Shown: piece after piece, positions 8,830 through 17,959 of the stretch | Position numbering within the stretch: position 1 is the stretch's first letter | Layout of the letters: the number at the start of each line of letters is the position of its first letter | Assembly (NCBI GenBank): GCA_903914955.1 | Contig: CAIWRB010000250.1 | Coordinates: forward strand, 1 to 64,000 | Origin: an uncultured Chloroflexota bacterium | Lineage (GTDB): Bacteria > Chloroflexota > Anaerolineae > Anaerolineales > Villigracilaceae | Reading direction: 5' to 3' | Length of the DNA: 64,000 bases | Translations under genes and position numbers: made by a program | Notes under the pieces: generated by a model | Seen by the model: the letters and a program-made list of their open reading frames with translations, nothing else | Told to the model about the DNA's origin: nothing | Database searches by the model: none

Positions 8830-9225
8830 TCAGAAGGCAAGTCTGAACGGAATGGCTGTCAGCGCATCGAAAAAGTTGTGAATGGTATCCGCAAGAAGCG
8901 CGATACTCCCGCTGATAATGACCATAACCACTTGAAAGATCGCAGTAATCAGTAAACCAGAAAGCGAAACCTTCAATGCCCATAGACCACGATCTGTTGC
9001 AAGACTTGAGCCAAGCGCGGCTTGTAGCTGTCCGTGGATGCGCGGGATGAAAAAGTGCTGAATCCACGCAATGGCAGGAGTACCGGGGTGTGAACATCCA
9101 TGATCGTGCTGATGTTTTTCTTCGTGTTCGTCGTGGTGTCTCATTATGAGATTCCATAAAATGCCTTGGAGGTTATAGGGTTTGAAATTTCTGCGGGTAC
9201 CCTCAACCTTAGACCCGTATTTCAA
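8830..9225 (-). pseudogene. Remnant of a cation diffusion facilitator (N-terminal part only)
   Basis: The frame encodes the N-terminus of a CDF-type metal exporter: a His/Asp/Glu-rich head from about 9144 (MRHHDEHEEKHQHDHGCSH) followed by the first membrane helices and the family motif SGSIALLADTIHNFFDALTAIP. It stops straight after (FRLAF), where an intact protein continues for another 150-200 residues. Nothing CDF-like is readable between 8830 and the aminotransferase start at 8700. The gene is therefore truncated and should be inactive. The short stretch 8701-8829 holds no other gene that I can recognise. Confidence 0.7.
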
Positions 9226-9237
9226 GTAACAGGAAAG

Positions 9238-10566
<1,329 letters not shown>

Positions 10567-10960
10567 TTATTCCTTCGATTCTGTTAGTTTGATTCTCTGA
10601 ATAATAGTCTTCTGGGCAAAGAAGAAGGCGAACACGATCGGCACCGTGAAGACCGTAGCGGCAGCCATGAGTTGATGTGCGCTGATCACCATAGTGAAGT
10701 TTTTTGGGCTAGTGAGGAAGAGCAGGGGTCAAGTGAATTCATTACAAGCCACAGAAAAGTAAAGACTGGCACAGTGGCCAACACAGGCACAGACAGCGGA
10801 AGAAATAATTGTGTGAAAATCTGCCATTCAGAGGCGCCATCGACTCGCGTCACATCACAGTTTTCTTCAGGGATAGCGCGAAAGAACTGCAGCAAAAGGA
10901 AAACATCGTACGCATTCGCAAAGAAAACTGGCATAATTTTCTTTGATTGGGGCAGATGAG
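10567..10960 (-). pseudogene. C-terminal remnant of a MalG-type sugar permease, frameshifted
   Basis: Two adjoining frames on the minus strand read like the C-terminal third of a MalG permease. From about 10960 to 10690 the product includes NAYDVFLLLQFFRAIPEE and an EAA-like RVDGASEWQIFTQLFLPLS. From about 10690 to the stop at 10567 another frame gives AAATVFTVPIVFAFFFAQKT, the usual last membrane helix. A frameshift separates them, and the first two thirds of the gene, the partner permease and the binding protein are all missing. The stop lies three bases before the GH1 start codon, as in intact sugar operons. Confidence 0.75.
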
Positions 10961-10989
10961 AAATTGACTGGCAATAATAATTTATGGAA

Positions 10990-11000
10990 AAGCCTCCTTT
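10990..11000 (-). promoter_or_regulatory. AAAAGGAGG leader motif without a start codon
   Basis: The minus strand carries AAAAGGAGG here, some 30-40 bases downstream of the operator, and no ATG follows at a usable distance. It resembles the leader motifs upstream of the two intact binding-protein genes in this window, so it may be what is left of the leader of a deleted binding-protein gene. Confidence 0.3.
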
Positions 11001-11030
11001 TATTTACATCGAGACGATTCGCAATAAATC

Positions 11031-11069
11031 ATACTATGTAAGCGTTATCAGAAAGCGCTTACATAGTAT
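11031..11069. promoter_or_regulatory. Perfect 14-bp inverted repeat, probable LacI-type operator
   Basis: Two perfect 14-base arms (11031-11044 and 11056-11069, ATACTATGTAAGCG and its complement) flank an 11-base spacer. The right part contains AAGCGCTTAC, close to the central CG dyad of LacI/CcpA-family operators. The right arm overlaps the -10 box of the minus-strand promoter at 11065-11093, so a bound repressor would block transcription. No LacI-family gene is seen in the window, so the repressor must be encoded elsewhere. Confidence 0.7.
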
Positions 11070-11093
11070 ACAAAAGAATGGATGGAGTGTCAA
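11065..11093 (-). promoter_or_regulatory. Sigma-70-type promoter of the decayed GH1 operon
   Basis: On the minus strand a consensus -35 box TTGACA (11093-11088) and a -10 box TATACT (11070-11065) are separated by exactly 17 bases. Transcription would start near 11058, inside the operator palindrome, and read through the permease remnant into the GH1 gene. Confidence 0.75.
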
Positions 11094-11430
11094 TATATTA
11101 AAATTAACCAACGTTTGGTTGATTTCTACTTATTCAGAGTTATGACGTGTCACTTTTTGACTATGGACATATGAAGGTAGAAAATTTGCAAAGATATGCC
11201 GCATAATAATTTTGCAGCCAAACATTTAAATTACCAAATCAACAAATACCAATTCCCCGACTTTTCGTTCAATCGGTTGTACAATCCCTGCTACTACTCA
11301 TCAACGATCTCCTTTGGTAGGTAGTCAACCAAACTTTACCTTTCTTTGTGCGCAATAGCCTTTTCTCTTTTTATTAAGTAGACAGATAGCTCCTCATTGC
11401 CTAAAAAAATATCGTCTTTCAGGAAGCCAA
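11094..11430. other. AT-rich intergenic stretch between the GH1 promoter and the phosphoribosyltransferase
   Basis: No convincing gene is present. A short palindrome AACCAACGTTTGGTT (11106-11120) resembles TetR-type operators and lies just upstream of the -35 box. On the minus strand a good ribosome site (AAAGGAGAT, 11315-11307) precedes an ATG at 11301, but the frame stops after ten codons and no family is recognisable, so it is more likely the start of a lost gene than a peptide. Confidence 0.4.
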
Positions 11431-11841
11431 ATGAACGATAAAGTATCTCTCGATTTTGAAATCATCTCACATGCATTAAAACGTATCAACCTGCCACAAG
11501 TGGATTGTATAGTAGGCATCGCCAATGGTGGTACAATTCCCGCCGTTTTACTAGCACATCAGTACGATCTTCCTTTGCGCCTGTTGCAAATTAATTTCCG
11601 CGCCCTGGATAATTCACCACAACGCCCTGCCCCAACACTGTTGATGGATATTCCATCCATGCCTGCGGGCGCGCGCATCCTTCTGGTGGATGATGTCAGT
11701 GTAAGTGGTCAAACCCTTTCGTTGGCCCGCGATCTGCTCTGGGAGCATGAAGTGGTCACCTTCACGCTCAAAGGGCAGGCAGATATTGTATTATTTCCAG
11801 AAATCGAATCTTGTGTAAACTGGCCCTGGAAAATATGGTGA
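11431..11841 (+). CDS. Phosphoribosyltransferase-domain protein
   Basis: The 136-residue product has the PRPP-binding loop of type I phosphoribosyltransferases, ILLVDDVSVSGQTL (about residues 90-103), preceded by the hydrophobic strand and the nucleophile-shielding segment VDCIVGIANGGTIPAVLLA. It is short for a full enzyme such as Hpt or PyrE and lacks an obvious base-recognition hood, so the base it handles is unknown. An AGGAAG ribosome site precedes the ATG. It stands alone, convergent with the MFS gene that ends seven bases beyond it. Confidence 0.75.
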   Translation: MNDKVSLDFEIISHALKRINLPQVDCIVGIANGGTIPAVLLAHQYDLPLRLLQINFRALDNSPQRPAPTLLMDIPSMPAGARILLVDDVSVSGQTLSLARDLLWEHEVVTFTLKGQADIVLFPEIESCVNWPWKIW

Positions 11842-11847
11842 TGAATT

Positions 11848-13080
11848 TTATGTGACGGATGTTTTAGTCCCGGTAATAAAAGCCAACGACCCCGCCCCGG
11901 CCAATGTTAAGCCTGCGCTCAAAATAAAAACCGCCCCATATTTCCACCCGATCGAGATCAGAACTGAACCAATCAACGGCCCCAACAAACCGCGAAAACC
12001 TGAGATGGTGGAGTTGAGTGCGGCGTAATCAGGTACATGTTCCGGCCCCGCCAGTTTGGATACAGTGTATAGAATCGCCAGATCAGCTCCTGCCGTCACC
12101 AGGCCAGCCGCGATGAATGAAGGCAGCAACATCCAACCTTGTGTTGCCCAAATATATGGCAGTATCACCAATGCGTTGACAGCGAAAACGATTTGTAAGC
12201 TTCGCATGCCGCCAATCCGATCCAATATCCGCCCGCCGAACAAATATCCTAAAAACCAAAACAAGCTTTGCACAAAGCCAAGCAACCCAACAACTGTATA
12301 GGACAAATTGAGTTGATCAACCTGTATGATCGAATATAAGGGCGATGCCATTAACCCTCCCAACCCAAATAAGAACACTCCACCCAGATAAAACGGCATT
12401 CGGCGATCAATCTGCAAAATATGCAAAGGCGACATGGTTTGGTGGGACAATTCAACCACTTTATCTGGAAGTTTTCGCATCAAAGAGAAGAAAGTTAGGG
12501 TTGAGCCGATACCAGACAAGCCCGCAAGCGGAAGCAATGCACGATACCCTAAATGATCCAGCATCCAGCCAGCCAGCGGCGTGAAGACAAGAATGAGCGC
12601 CACCAACCCAACCCGCACTGCCGCGAGGATACGTCCCCGCTGTTGAATGGGGTATATGGCTTGGATGGTTTGAACATAAGCAGGCGAAGGCCAGGCTTCC
12701 AACAGCCAGAAGAAGGTAAAAATGACCAGCAGACTGGTAGCGTTGAAGGCGATTGCGGTTAACAAAAAAGAGCCACGACCCAACAGCCAGCAGATCAACG
12801 CAACACGCTTCATCCCCCAGCGGCGCATAAGCCAGACACTGACATTGGTGGTTAGCAAACCCAAGGCAGTAATCGCAAAATAGTACGCTATTTGTTGAGT
12901 TGAGGCACCCGACCGCCGCAAGATGATGGGGAGGAAAGTGATGATGGTAGCCATTACGCTGTGAGTACAGGCGGCTCGCGCATCCACATACATGTTGTCT
13001 CGCACTTCGGGATCCAATGGGCCGACGAGCCACATTTCAAGGTGCGTTTGTAATCTAGTAATAATAGAGGGTTGCTTCAT
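11848..13080 (-). CDS. MFS transporter
   Basis: The 410-residue protein has about twelve hydrophobic segments in two halves, with the loop motif between helices 2 and 3 seen as WLMRRWGMKRVALI and its echo GGRILDRIGGMRSLQI in the second half. It is a proton-linked transporter of unknown substrate in the cytoplasmic membrane. As the last gene of the long sugar-acid operon (gap of 69 bases to the ManD-like gene), it may carry a sugar acid or a pathway end product. Confidence 0.85.
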   Translation of the reverse strand: MKQPSIITRLQTHLEMWLVGPLDPEVRDNMYVDARAACTHSVMATIITFLPIILRRSGASTQQIAYYFAITALGLLTTNVSVWLMRRWGMKRVALICWLLGRGSFLLTAIAFNATSLLVIFTFFWLLEAWPSPAYVQTIQAIYPIQQRGRILAAVRVGLVALILVFTPLAGWMLDHLGYRALLPLAGLSGIGSTLTFFSLMRKLPDKVVELSHQTMSPLHILQIDRRMPFYLGGVFLFGLGGLMASPLYSIIQVDQLNLSYTVVGLLGFVQSLFWFLGYLFGGRILDRIGGMRSLQIVFAVNALVILPYIWATQGWMLLPSFIAAGLVTAGADLAILYTVSKLAGPEHVPDYAALNSTISGFRGLLGPLIGSVLISIGWKYGAVFILSAGLTLAGAGSLAFITGTKTSVT

Positions 13081-13149
13081 AGAGGTTTCAAAGAAAGCAC
13101 CTGTCTGGTTGATCTATAGCGAAGATTTTTCAAATTAACGTTCTGGTTT

Positions 13150-14406
13150 CTATGGCGTCCAAATCGTGCCATCAGGCCAGCGGCTTTGTGTCCACTCGAT
13201 TGGCGGAATGCTAATCGGATATTTAGCGGCTTTCTTTTCATCAATATCAATACCCAGGCCAGGCTTGTCATTCGGCCATAAATAGCCGTTATGGAGTTCA
13301 GGGATGCCGGGGAAAACTTCCTTTAACGCATCACCAAAATAGATCATTTCCTGAATTCCAAAATTGTGACATGCCAGATCAAGATGAAGATTGGCGGCAT
13401 GACCAACAGGAGATGTATCACCGGGGCCATGCCAGGCTGTGCGTACGCCAAATGATTCACACAGGGAGGCTAGTTTGCGAGCTGGGGTGATCCCGCCCAA
13501 TTGCGAGATGTGAGAGCGGATGAAATCGATCAACTGCTCGGCGATGAGAGGCCGCCATTCCAGCGGATTGTTGTGCAGCTCGCCCATTGCGATTGGAGTA
13601 GCGCTTTGGGCACGCAGACGGCGGAACCATTCGATCTGGTCTGGGGCGAGCGGGTCTTCAAGGAAAAACAAGCGATAGGGTTCCAAATCCTTTGCCATAC
13701 GAATGGCATCTATAGGAGCAAGTCGTTCGTGAATATCATGCAAAAGAAATAGATCGAAGCCAATTTTATTGCGGACATAATCAAACAATGGTGGAATTGA
13801 ACGCGCATACCAATCCGGGTCATAATACGCACCGGGAAAATTCCCCTGCGGATTATCCATCGATTTCATACGATGTGTGGCTTGCGGCGCTTTTTTACTC
13901 GGTCGCGAGTTCTTCTTGTTGAGGTCTTTCACCCGCCCACCATACCCACCCATTTGCAGACGCACAGCCAGCGCACCCTCGGCTTGATATTTGAGAACGT
14001 TGTCTAGCACTTCCTTTGGATCGCGTCCATCAGCGTGGCGATAAACCATTGCGGCATCTCGGCACTTACCACCCAGCAGATCATAGACAGGCATGTTCGC
14101 AACTTTGCCTTTGATATCCCATAATGCCTCGTCTACGCCACTGATGGCATTATTAAGTACAGGCCCGTTGCGCCAATATGAATTAACATACATCATATGC
14201 CACAGGTCTTCAATATTTGCCGGGTCTCGGCCCTTCAACAACGGTGCCAGGTATTCTTCCACAGCTTTTGCAACCAGTGTCGGGCGCTGGGTGAACGTGG
14301 CGCAGCCAATCCCATACAGACCCGGCTGATCAGTTTCCACTTTAACGATGACCAGCGCAATGCCATCCGGTGCAGTAAGAATGGGTCTTACATTTGTAAT
14401 TTTCAT
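13150..14406 (-). CDS. Enolase-superfamily sugar-acid dehydratase, ManD/RspA type
   Basis: The 418-residue product fits the mannonate dehydratase (ManD/RspA) branch. The metal and catalytic residues are readable: Asp and His in LLHDIHERLAP, Glu in FFLEDPLAPDQ, Glu in MGELHNNPLEW, the acid/base His in AWHGPGDTSPVG, and the NFGIQEM segment typical of ManD. It would dehydrate D-mannonate or D-gluconate to 2-keto-3-deoxygluconate, using Mg2+. Some RspA proteins have very low activity, so in vivo substrate is uncertain. It follows the Gfo/Idh/MocA gene by four bases. Confidence 0.85.
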   Translation of the reverse strand: MKITNVRPILTAPDGIALVIVKVETDQPGLYGIGCATFTQRPTLVAKAVEEYLAPLLKGRDPANIEDLWHMMYVNSYWRNGPVLNNAISGVDEALWDIKGKVANMPVYDLLGGKCRDAAMVYRHADGRDPKEVLDNVLKYQAEGALAVRLQMGGYGGRVKDLNKKNSRPSKKAPQATHRMKSMDNPQGNFPGAYYDPDWYARSIPPLFDYVRNKIGFDLFLLHDIHERLAPIDAIRMAKDLEPYRLFFLEDPLAPDQIEWFRRLRAQSATPIAMGELHNNPLEWRPLIAEQLIDFIRSHISQLGGITPARKLASLCESFGVRTAWHGPGDTSPVGHAANLHLDLACHNFGIQEMIYFGDALKEVFPGIPELHNGYLWPNDKPGLGIDIDEKKAAKYPISIPPIEWTQSRWPDGTIWTP

Positions 14407-14410
14407 GGGT

Positions 14411-15406
14411 TTATCCTTTTAGATTTATTTTTTTGCCAGTCTTGATCGATTCATCAATGGCAAGCAACGCAACCAGATCATTCCAGGCTTGATCCAGCGT
14501 ATAGCCGGGTGGTTGATTATTAGTAACAGCCGCTTCAAGCACATTCCACATCTCAGCATACGGGTCAGAGAATGGAATATCGATTTGCCAGTTTTTGCCT
14601 TGATACGAGTCCACAACCAGACATTCGTCACTAATGGAAATGGAGCCTGTGGTTCCCCATAGTGTGAAGCTGTTGTGTTTCTCTCCGAGCACAGAGGAAT
14701 GACTCAATATGCCGCGAAGTTTTGAAGAATAGCCAAGCTCGATCACAATATGATCATATGCGCCGAACTCGGGGCGTAGTTGAACACCAGTGGCAAATAT
14801 CCATTCGGGATATCCAAAGAGACTGGAAAGCACCGCAAGTTGATGCGGCCCGCCGTCAAAAAAATGGCCAAGTGGATAGTCTGCCTGGATACGCCAATCC
14901 GTCTTTCCATACCCGCCGCGGTCATTTGAATTATTATCAATGGGCGAGTGAATGACCTGATCAAAGTAAACGAGGTCGCCGATTTGTTTTTCCTGGATGA
15001 TGTTTTTTAATTCATGGCAAAACGGATGATAAACCGCCTGCTCAAGCAGCCAAACTTTTTTCTCATATTTCTGTGCTGCCTCCAGCACCTCACGCCCGCC
15101 TTGTAAGGAATGTGCCATGGGTTTTTCCAAAAAGACATGCTTGCCTGATTTCAAAGCTGCGACAGCGGTTTGCGCATTGAGGTGAATTGGGGTCAACACA
15201 AGAACAGCGTCAAAAGTATCGCGGTTTAAAAATGTTTGGAGGTTGGCATCAAAAGTAGTGTTTGGGAAATCATGCAAGGTTTCCGCTTTGAGGCGCTCAC
15301 TGGAAGCGCAAAAAGCGGTGATAGTGAAAGTATGGGCAAGTTTTGCCAACAATACCTTATGTTTCTTTTGCCAGATCAATCCGGGGCCGATTATGCCGAG
15401 TCTCAT
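14411..15406 (-). CDS. Gfo/Idh/MocA family oxidoreductase
   Basis: A Rossmann fold (MRLGIIGPGLIW) opens the protein; the EKP motif (HVFLEKPMAHS) sits near residue 95 and the catalytic-domain segment GHFFDGGPHQLAVLSSLFG near 200. I chose the second of two adjacent ATGs (15406, not 15412) because the AAAGAGAG ribosome site is well spaced only for it. The product of 331 residues is of normal length. It should oxidise or reduce a sugar or sugar acid with NAD(P), upstream of the dehydratases in the same operon. Confidence 0.87.
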   Translation of the reverse strand: MRLGIIGPGLIWQKKHKVLLAKLAHTFTITAFCASSERLKAETLHDFPNTTFDANLQTFLNRDTFDAVLVLTPIHLNAQTAVAALKSGKHVFLEKPMAHSLQGGREVLEAAQKYEKKVWLLEQAVYHPFCHELKNIIQEKQIGDLVYFDQVIHSPIDNNSNDRGGYGKTDWRIQADYPLGHFFDGGPHQLAVLSSLFGYPEWIFATGVQLRPEFGAYDHIVIELGYSSKLRGILSHSSVLGEKHNSFTLWGTTGSISISDECLVVDSYQGKNWQIDIPFSDPYAEMWNVLEAAVTNNQPPGYTLDQAWNDLVALLAIDESIKTGKKINLKG

Positions 15407-15421
15407 TATCATCTCTCTTTT

Positions 15422-15610
15422 CTACAAGTATTGCGCTGCCCAGCCGCCATCGACCAACAACACCGTTCCATTGACCATGCCTCCAGCAGGTGAAGCCAAA
15501 TAGATCACTTCTGATGCGACATCAGATACCGTTGCTAAAGCGGGGGCTTTTCAGCGCATTCGGTAGGCTAATATCGGGCTGCTTTAATTCCATATTTTCC
15601 ATGGCAAGAT
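15422..15610 (-). pseudogene. C-terminal remnant of an SDR oxidoreductase, frameshifted
   Basis: The minus strand from about 15540 to a TAG at 15422 encodes DVASEVIYLASPAGGMVNGT followed by VLLVDGGWAAQYL, the unmistakable C-terminus of a short-chain dehydrogenase. Further upstream a second frame (MENMELKQPDISLPNALKSP) looks like the preceding piece, joined by a one-base shift in an A4-G-C5 run near 15545. The Rossmann half is absent because the enolase-superfamily gene ends at 15641. It is a deletion relic inside the operon. Confidence 0.7.
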
Positions 15611-15640
15611 TTTCAGATCAAAGTCGGTTACGACAATGTG

Positions 15641-16888
15641 TTAGTCAAAAAAGTCTTGATCTTCAGAGGCAAGATACTGGCGCGCCTTGTCTTCATTAAA
15701 ATCCACGCCCAACCCGGGAGTGTCCCAAACTTCTATAAGGCCGTCCTTGACGATGGGATTCGGCAGGCCCTTGATGATTTCGTACCACCATTCAGGTTTG
15801 GCAACTGGATATTCAAAGGCAATGTAATTCTGCGGCAGGGTGGCGCACACTTGGACAAGTGCGGCCAGGCCGATCAGTCCATCAAAAACGCCATGCGGGG
15901 CCATCATGATTCCATGCAAGTCGGCATATTCCGCAACCCACTTCAATTCGGCAAGGCCACCGATATCCTCGGGGTCTGGGCCAATGATTCGCACGGCATG
16001 CCGCTCAATGAGATCCTTGAAATTTTGCCGCAGGTAGACCTGCTCACCGGTATGGATGGGAGTTGATGTAGCCTGCGTCACTTCGCGGTAGACATCTGGC
16101 AGGGTATAAGGCGTGTAATCGCCTGTGATCAAATCTTCCATCCACATAATGTTAAGGGGTTCAAGAGCGCGTGCGACGCGAATCGCATCCGATACCATCC
16201 AACCGGGCCCGCAATCAAGTGCCAGACCAATCTCATCCCCGAGGACCGACTTCATCGCTTCCACACAAGCAATGATATGTTTCATGCTCTTTTCGGTCAG
16301 CAATCCGCGGTTGGCATGCGGCGCATCGAACATGGCAATCATGTTCCCTTTCGGCTGAAAATACGGGTTGCCTTGCGGCGCAACTCCACGCGGTTCATCA
16401 TAGGAAAAATTGGATATCTGGTATGGCATGGAACTATGAAAACTGATCGGCGATTTAATAATCGTAAATCCCTCTGCAGCCGCTTTCATCCTGCGCATGT
16501 CTTCAGCATAATCTTCCGGGTTGTAACCTTTCATCGGGAAGCGCACGCCGCCATTGTACACACGCACCTTGTCGCGGATCTTGCCTCCGAGCAGTTTATA
16601 TACCGGTATTCCAGCAGCCTTCCCGGCAATATCCCATAAAGCCATCTCAATGGCGCTGACAGCTGCACCCCACGGCTTAAAGCTCCCCATGCGGCGGATC
16701 TTCATCATCACCCGCTCGACATTGGTAGGGTCTTCGCCAATTAAGTAGTTTTTATAAAACAGTACATGCGGTTTGAGATATGGCTTGGTGTTTTCAGCTT
16801 GACCGTAACCATAAATCCCCTCGTCGGTGTTGATGCGAATAACAGGGTTTTGACCGATAACGGCGCATTTGAGGTCAGTGATTTTCAT
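15641..16888 (-). CDS. Enolase-superfamily (mandelate racemase-like) sugar-acid dehydratase
   Basis: The 415-residue enzyme has the N-terminal capping domain (MKITDLKCAVIG, DPTNVERVMMK) and a TIM barrel with KSP in place of the usual KxK motif, Asp in LDCGPGWM, Glu in WMEDLITG, Glu in HTGEQVYLR and the catalytic His in MMAPHGVFDGL. The ATG at 16888 is preferred because AAAGGAT lies ten bases before it and an earlier start would overlap the upstream stop. It probably dehydrates an aldonic or uronic acid; the exact substrate is unknown. Confidence 0.82.
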   Translation of the reverse strand: MKITDLKCAVIGQNPVIRINTDEGIYGYGQAENTKPYLKPHVLFYKNYLIGEDPTNVERVMMKIRRMGSFKPWGAAVSAIEMALWDIAGKAAGIPVYKLLGGKIRDKVRVYNGGVRFPMKGYNPEDYAEDMRRMKAAAEGFTIIKSPISFHSSMPYQISNFSYDEPRGVAPQGNPYFQPKGNMIAMFDAPHANRGLLTEKSMKHIIACVEAMKSVLGDEIGLALDCGPGWMVSDAIRVARALEPLNIMWMEDLITGDYTPYTLPDVYREVTQATSTPIHTGEQVYLRQNFKDLIERHAVRIIGPDPEDIGGLAELKWVAEYADLHGIMMAPHGVFDGLIGLAALVQVCATLPQNYIAFEYPVAKPEWWYEIIKGLPNPIVKDGLIEVWDTPGLGVDFNEDKARQYLASEDQDFFD

Positions 16889-16895
16889 TGGTGGA

Positions 16896-17906
16896 TTATC
16901 CTTTCGCTTCTGCATTGACTCGTTCAAGCATGGCTTTCATGTAACCAATGGTGTAAGCAGTACCTACCCGCGGATGATTACCCATCGTCGGAATGTGATC
17001 GGCGATAAAGACACCGTCAAAATCCACAGCACGCATGGCTTTCATGACCTGATACATATCCATATAGCCATCATCAATGAAGGTCTCGACAAAGTAAGGT
17101 AATGGCTTGTCCACATTTCGAAAATGCACTTTGAAAAGTTTCTTGCGCTCGCCAAAATAACGTATCGTTTCAAATACGTCTTTACCCATTTTAGAACCAC
17201 CCTCAAGCCAACAACCCACACATAGACACATGCCTACGTTTGGACTGTCGGCAATTTCGAGGGCTCGTTTGTAACCGTCAAAGTTACTAAAGATGCAACG
17301 CGGTATGCCACCCAATTCTTCAACGGGGGGGTCGTCCGGATGGATGCCAATTCTGACATTCGCTTCCTCGGCCACTGGCGCAACCTGCTTGATAAAGTAA
17401 ACAAAGTTTTCCCAGATCTCCTCCTCGCTATAAGTACGCGTGTGTGTAAGCGGACCTTCGTATATGCGCTCAATCCACCAACCTTTCCCACCTTTTTCGA
17501 GATCAAAGGCTCGCGCCGGCGCATTGCCGCGCGTTAATTCCCCTTCGCTGCTCCAGATTCCATTTGCCATGTGGGCGTACGTGGTGTAGGGAATGCCGGC
17601 CTTGCCCAAATTTCGCAAATGGGTTTTATATTCTTCGATCTTCTCATCGCGGCCGGGCAAGCCGAGCGTGATGACATCCTGATTATGGACGCCGAAACTG
17701 CCGAAGCCGTACACTTTTAGTCCAGCTGATTCGAAAATCTGTTTGCGCGTGGCGTAATAATCATAGCTGGCTTTATCTCCACCAGTCCACAAGACGACAT
17801 ATTCGACGCCCATCTGGCAGATAAAATCCAGGTCTTCCTGACTAGGCTCGGGGCTGGCCTGCGCGGCAATTTTCATGCCGGGGATCAGTGGAATTAGTGA
17901 TGTCAT
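16896..17906 (-). CDS. UxuA-like mannonate dehydratase family protein (copy 1)
   Basis: The 336-residue TIM-barrel protein carries UxuA-type metal-site motifs: GIHPDDPP (about residue 190), MCLCVGCW, KVHFRNV (about 256) and FIADHIPTMG near the end. UxuA removes water from D-mannonate to give 2-keto-3-deoxygluconate. The enterobacterial enzyme is about 390 residues, so this is a shorter, divergent form. A second, clearly different copy is encoded at 20929 in the same operon, which suggests that the two act on different epimers or on derivatives. Confidence 0.78.
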   Translation of the reverse strand: MTSLIPLIPGMKIAAQASPEPSQEDLDFICQMGVEYVVLWTGGDKASYDYYATRKQIFESAGLKVYGFGSFGVHNQDVITLGLPGRDEKIEEYKTHLRNLGKAGIPYTTYAHMANGIWSSEGELTRGNAPARAFDLEKGGKGWWIERIYEGPLTHTRTYSEEEIWENFVYFIKQVAPVAEEANVRIGIHPDDPPVEELGGIPRCIFSNFDGYKRALEIADSPNVGMCLCVGCWLEGGSKMGKDVFETIRYFGERKKLFKVHFRNVDKPLPYFVETFIDDGYMDMYQVMKAMRAVDFDGVFIADHIPTMGNHPRVGTAYTIGYMKAMLERVNAEAKG

Positions 17907-17959
17907 GAGAATCTCCTACAGGAAAAATTTGGTGTTTTATTTTATTAAATACCTGACTT

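Noticed and set aside
11269..11301. Ten-codon minus-strand reading frame with a good ribosome site
   Set aside because: Very short, no recognisable similarity; most likely the start of a lost gene. Recorded in the intergenic entry only.
12461..13033. 190-codon frame inside the MFS gene on the same strand
   Set aside because: Out-of-frame shadow; the MFS frame has all membrane segments and motifs.
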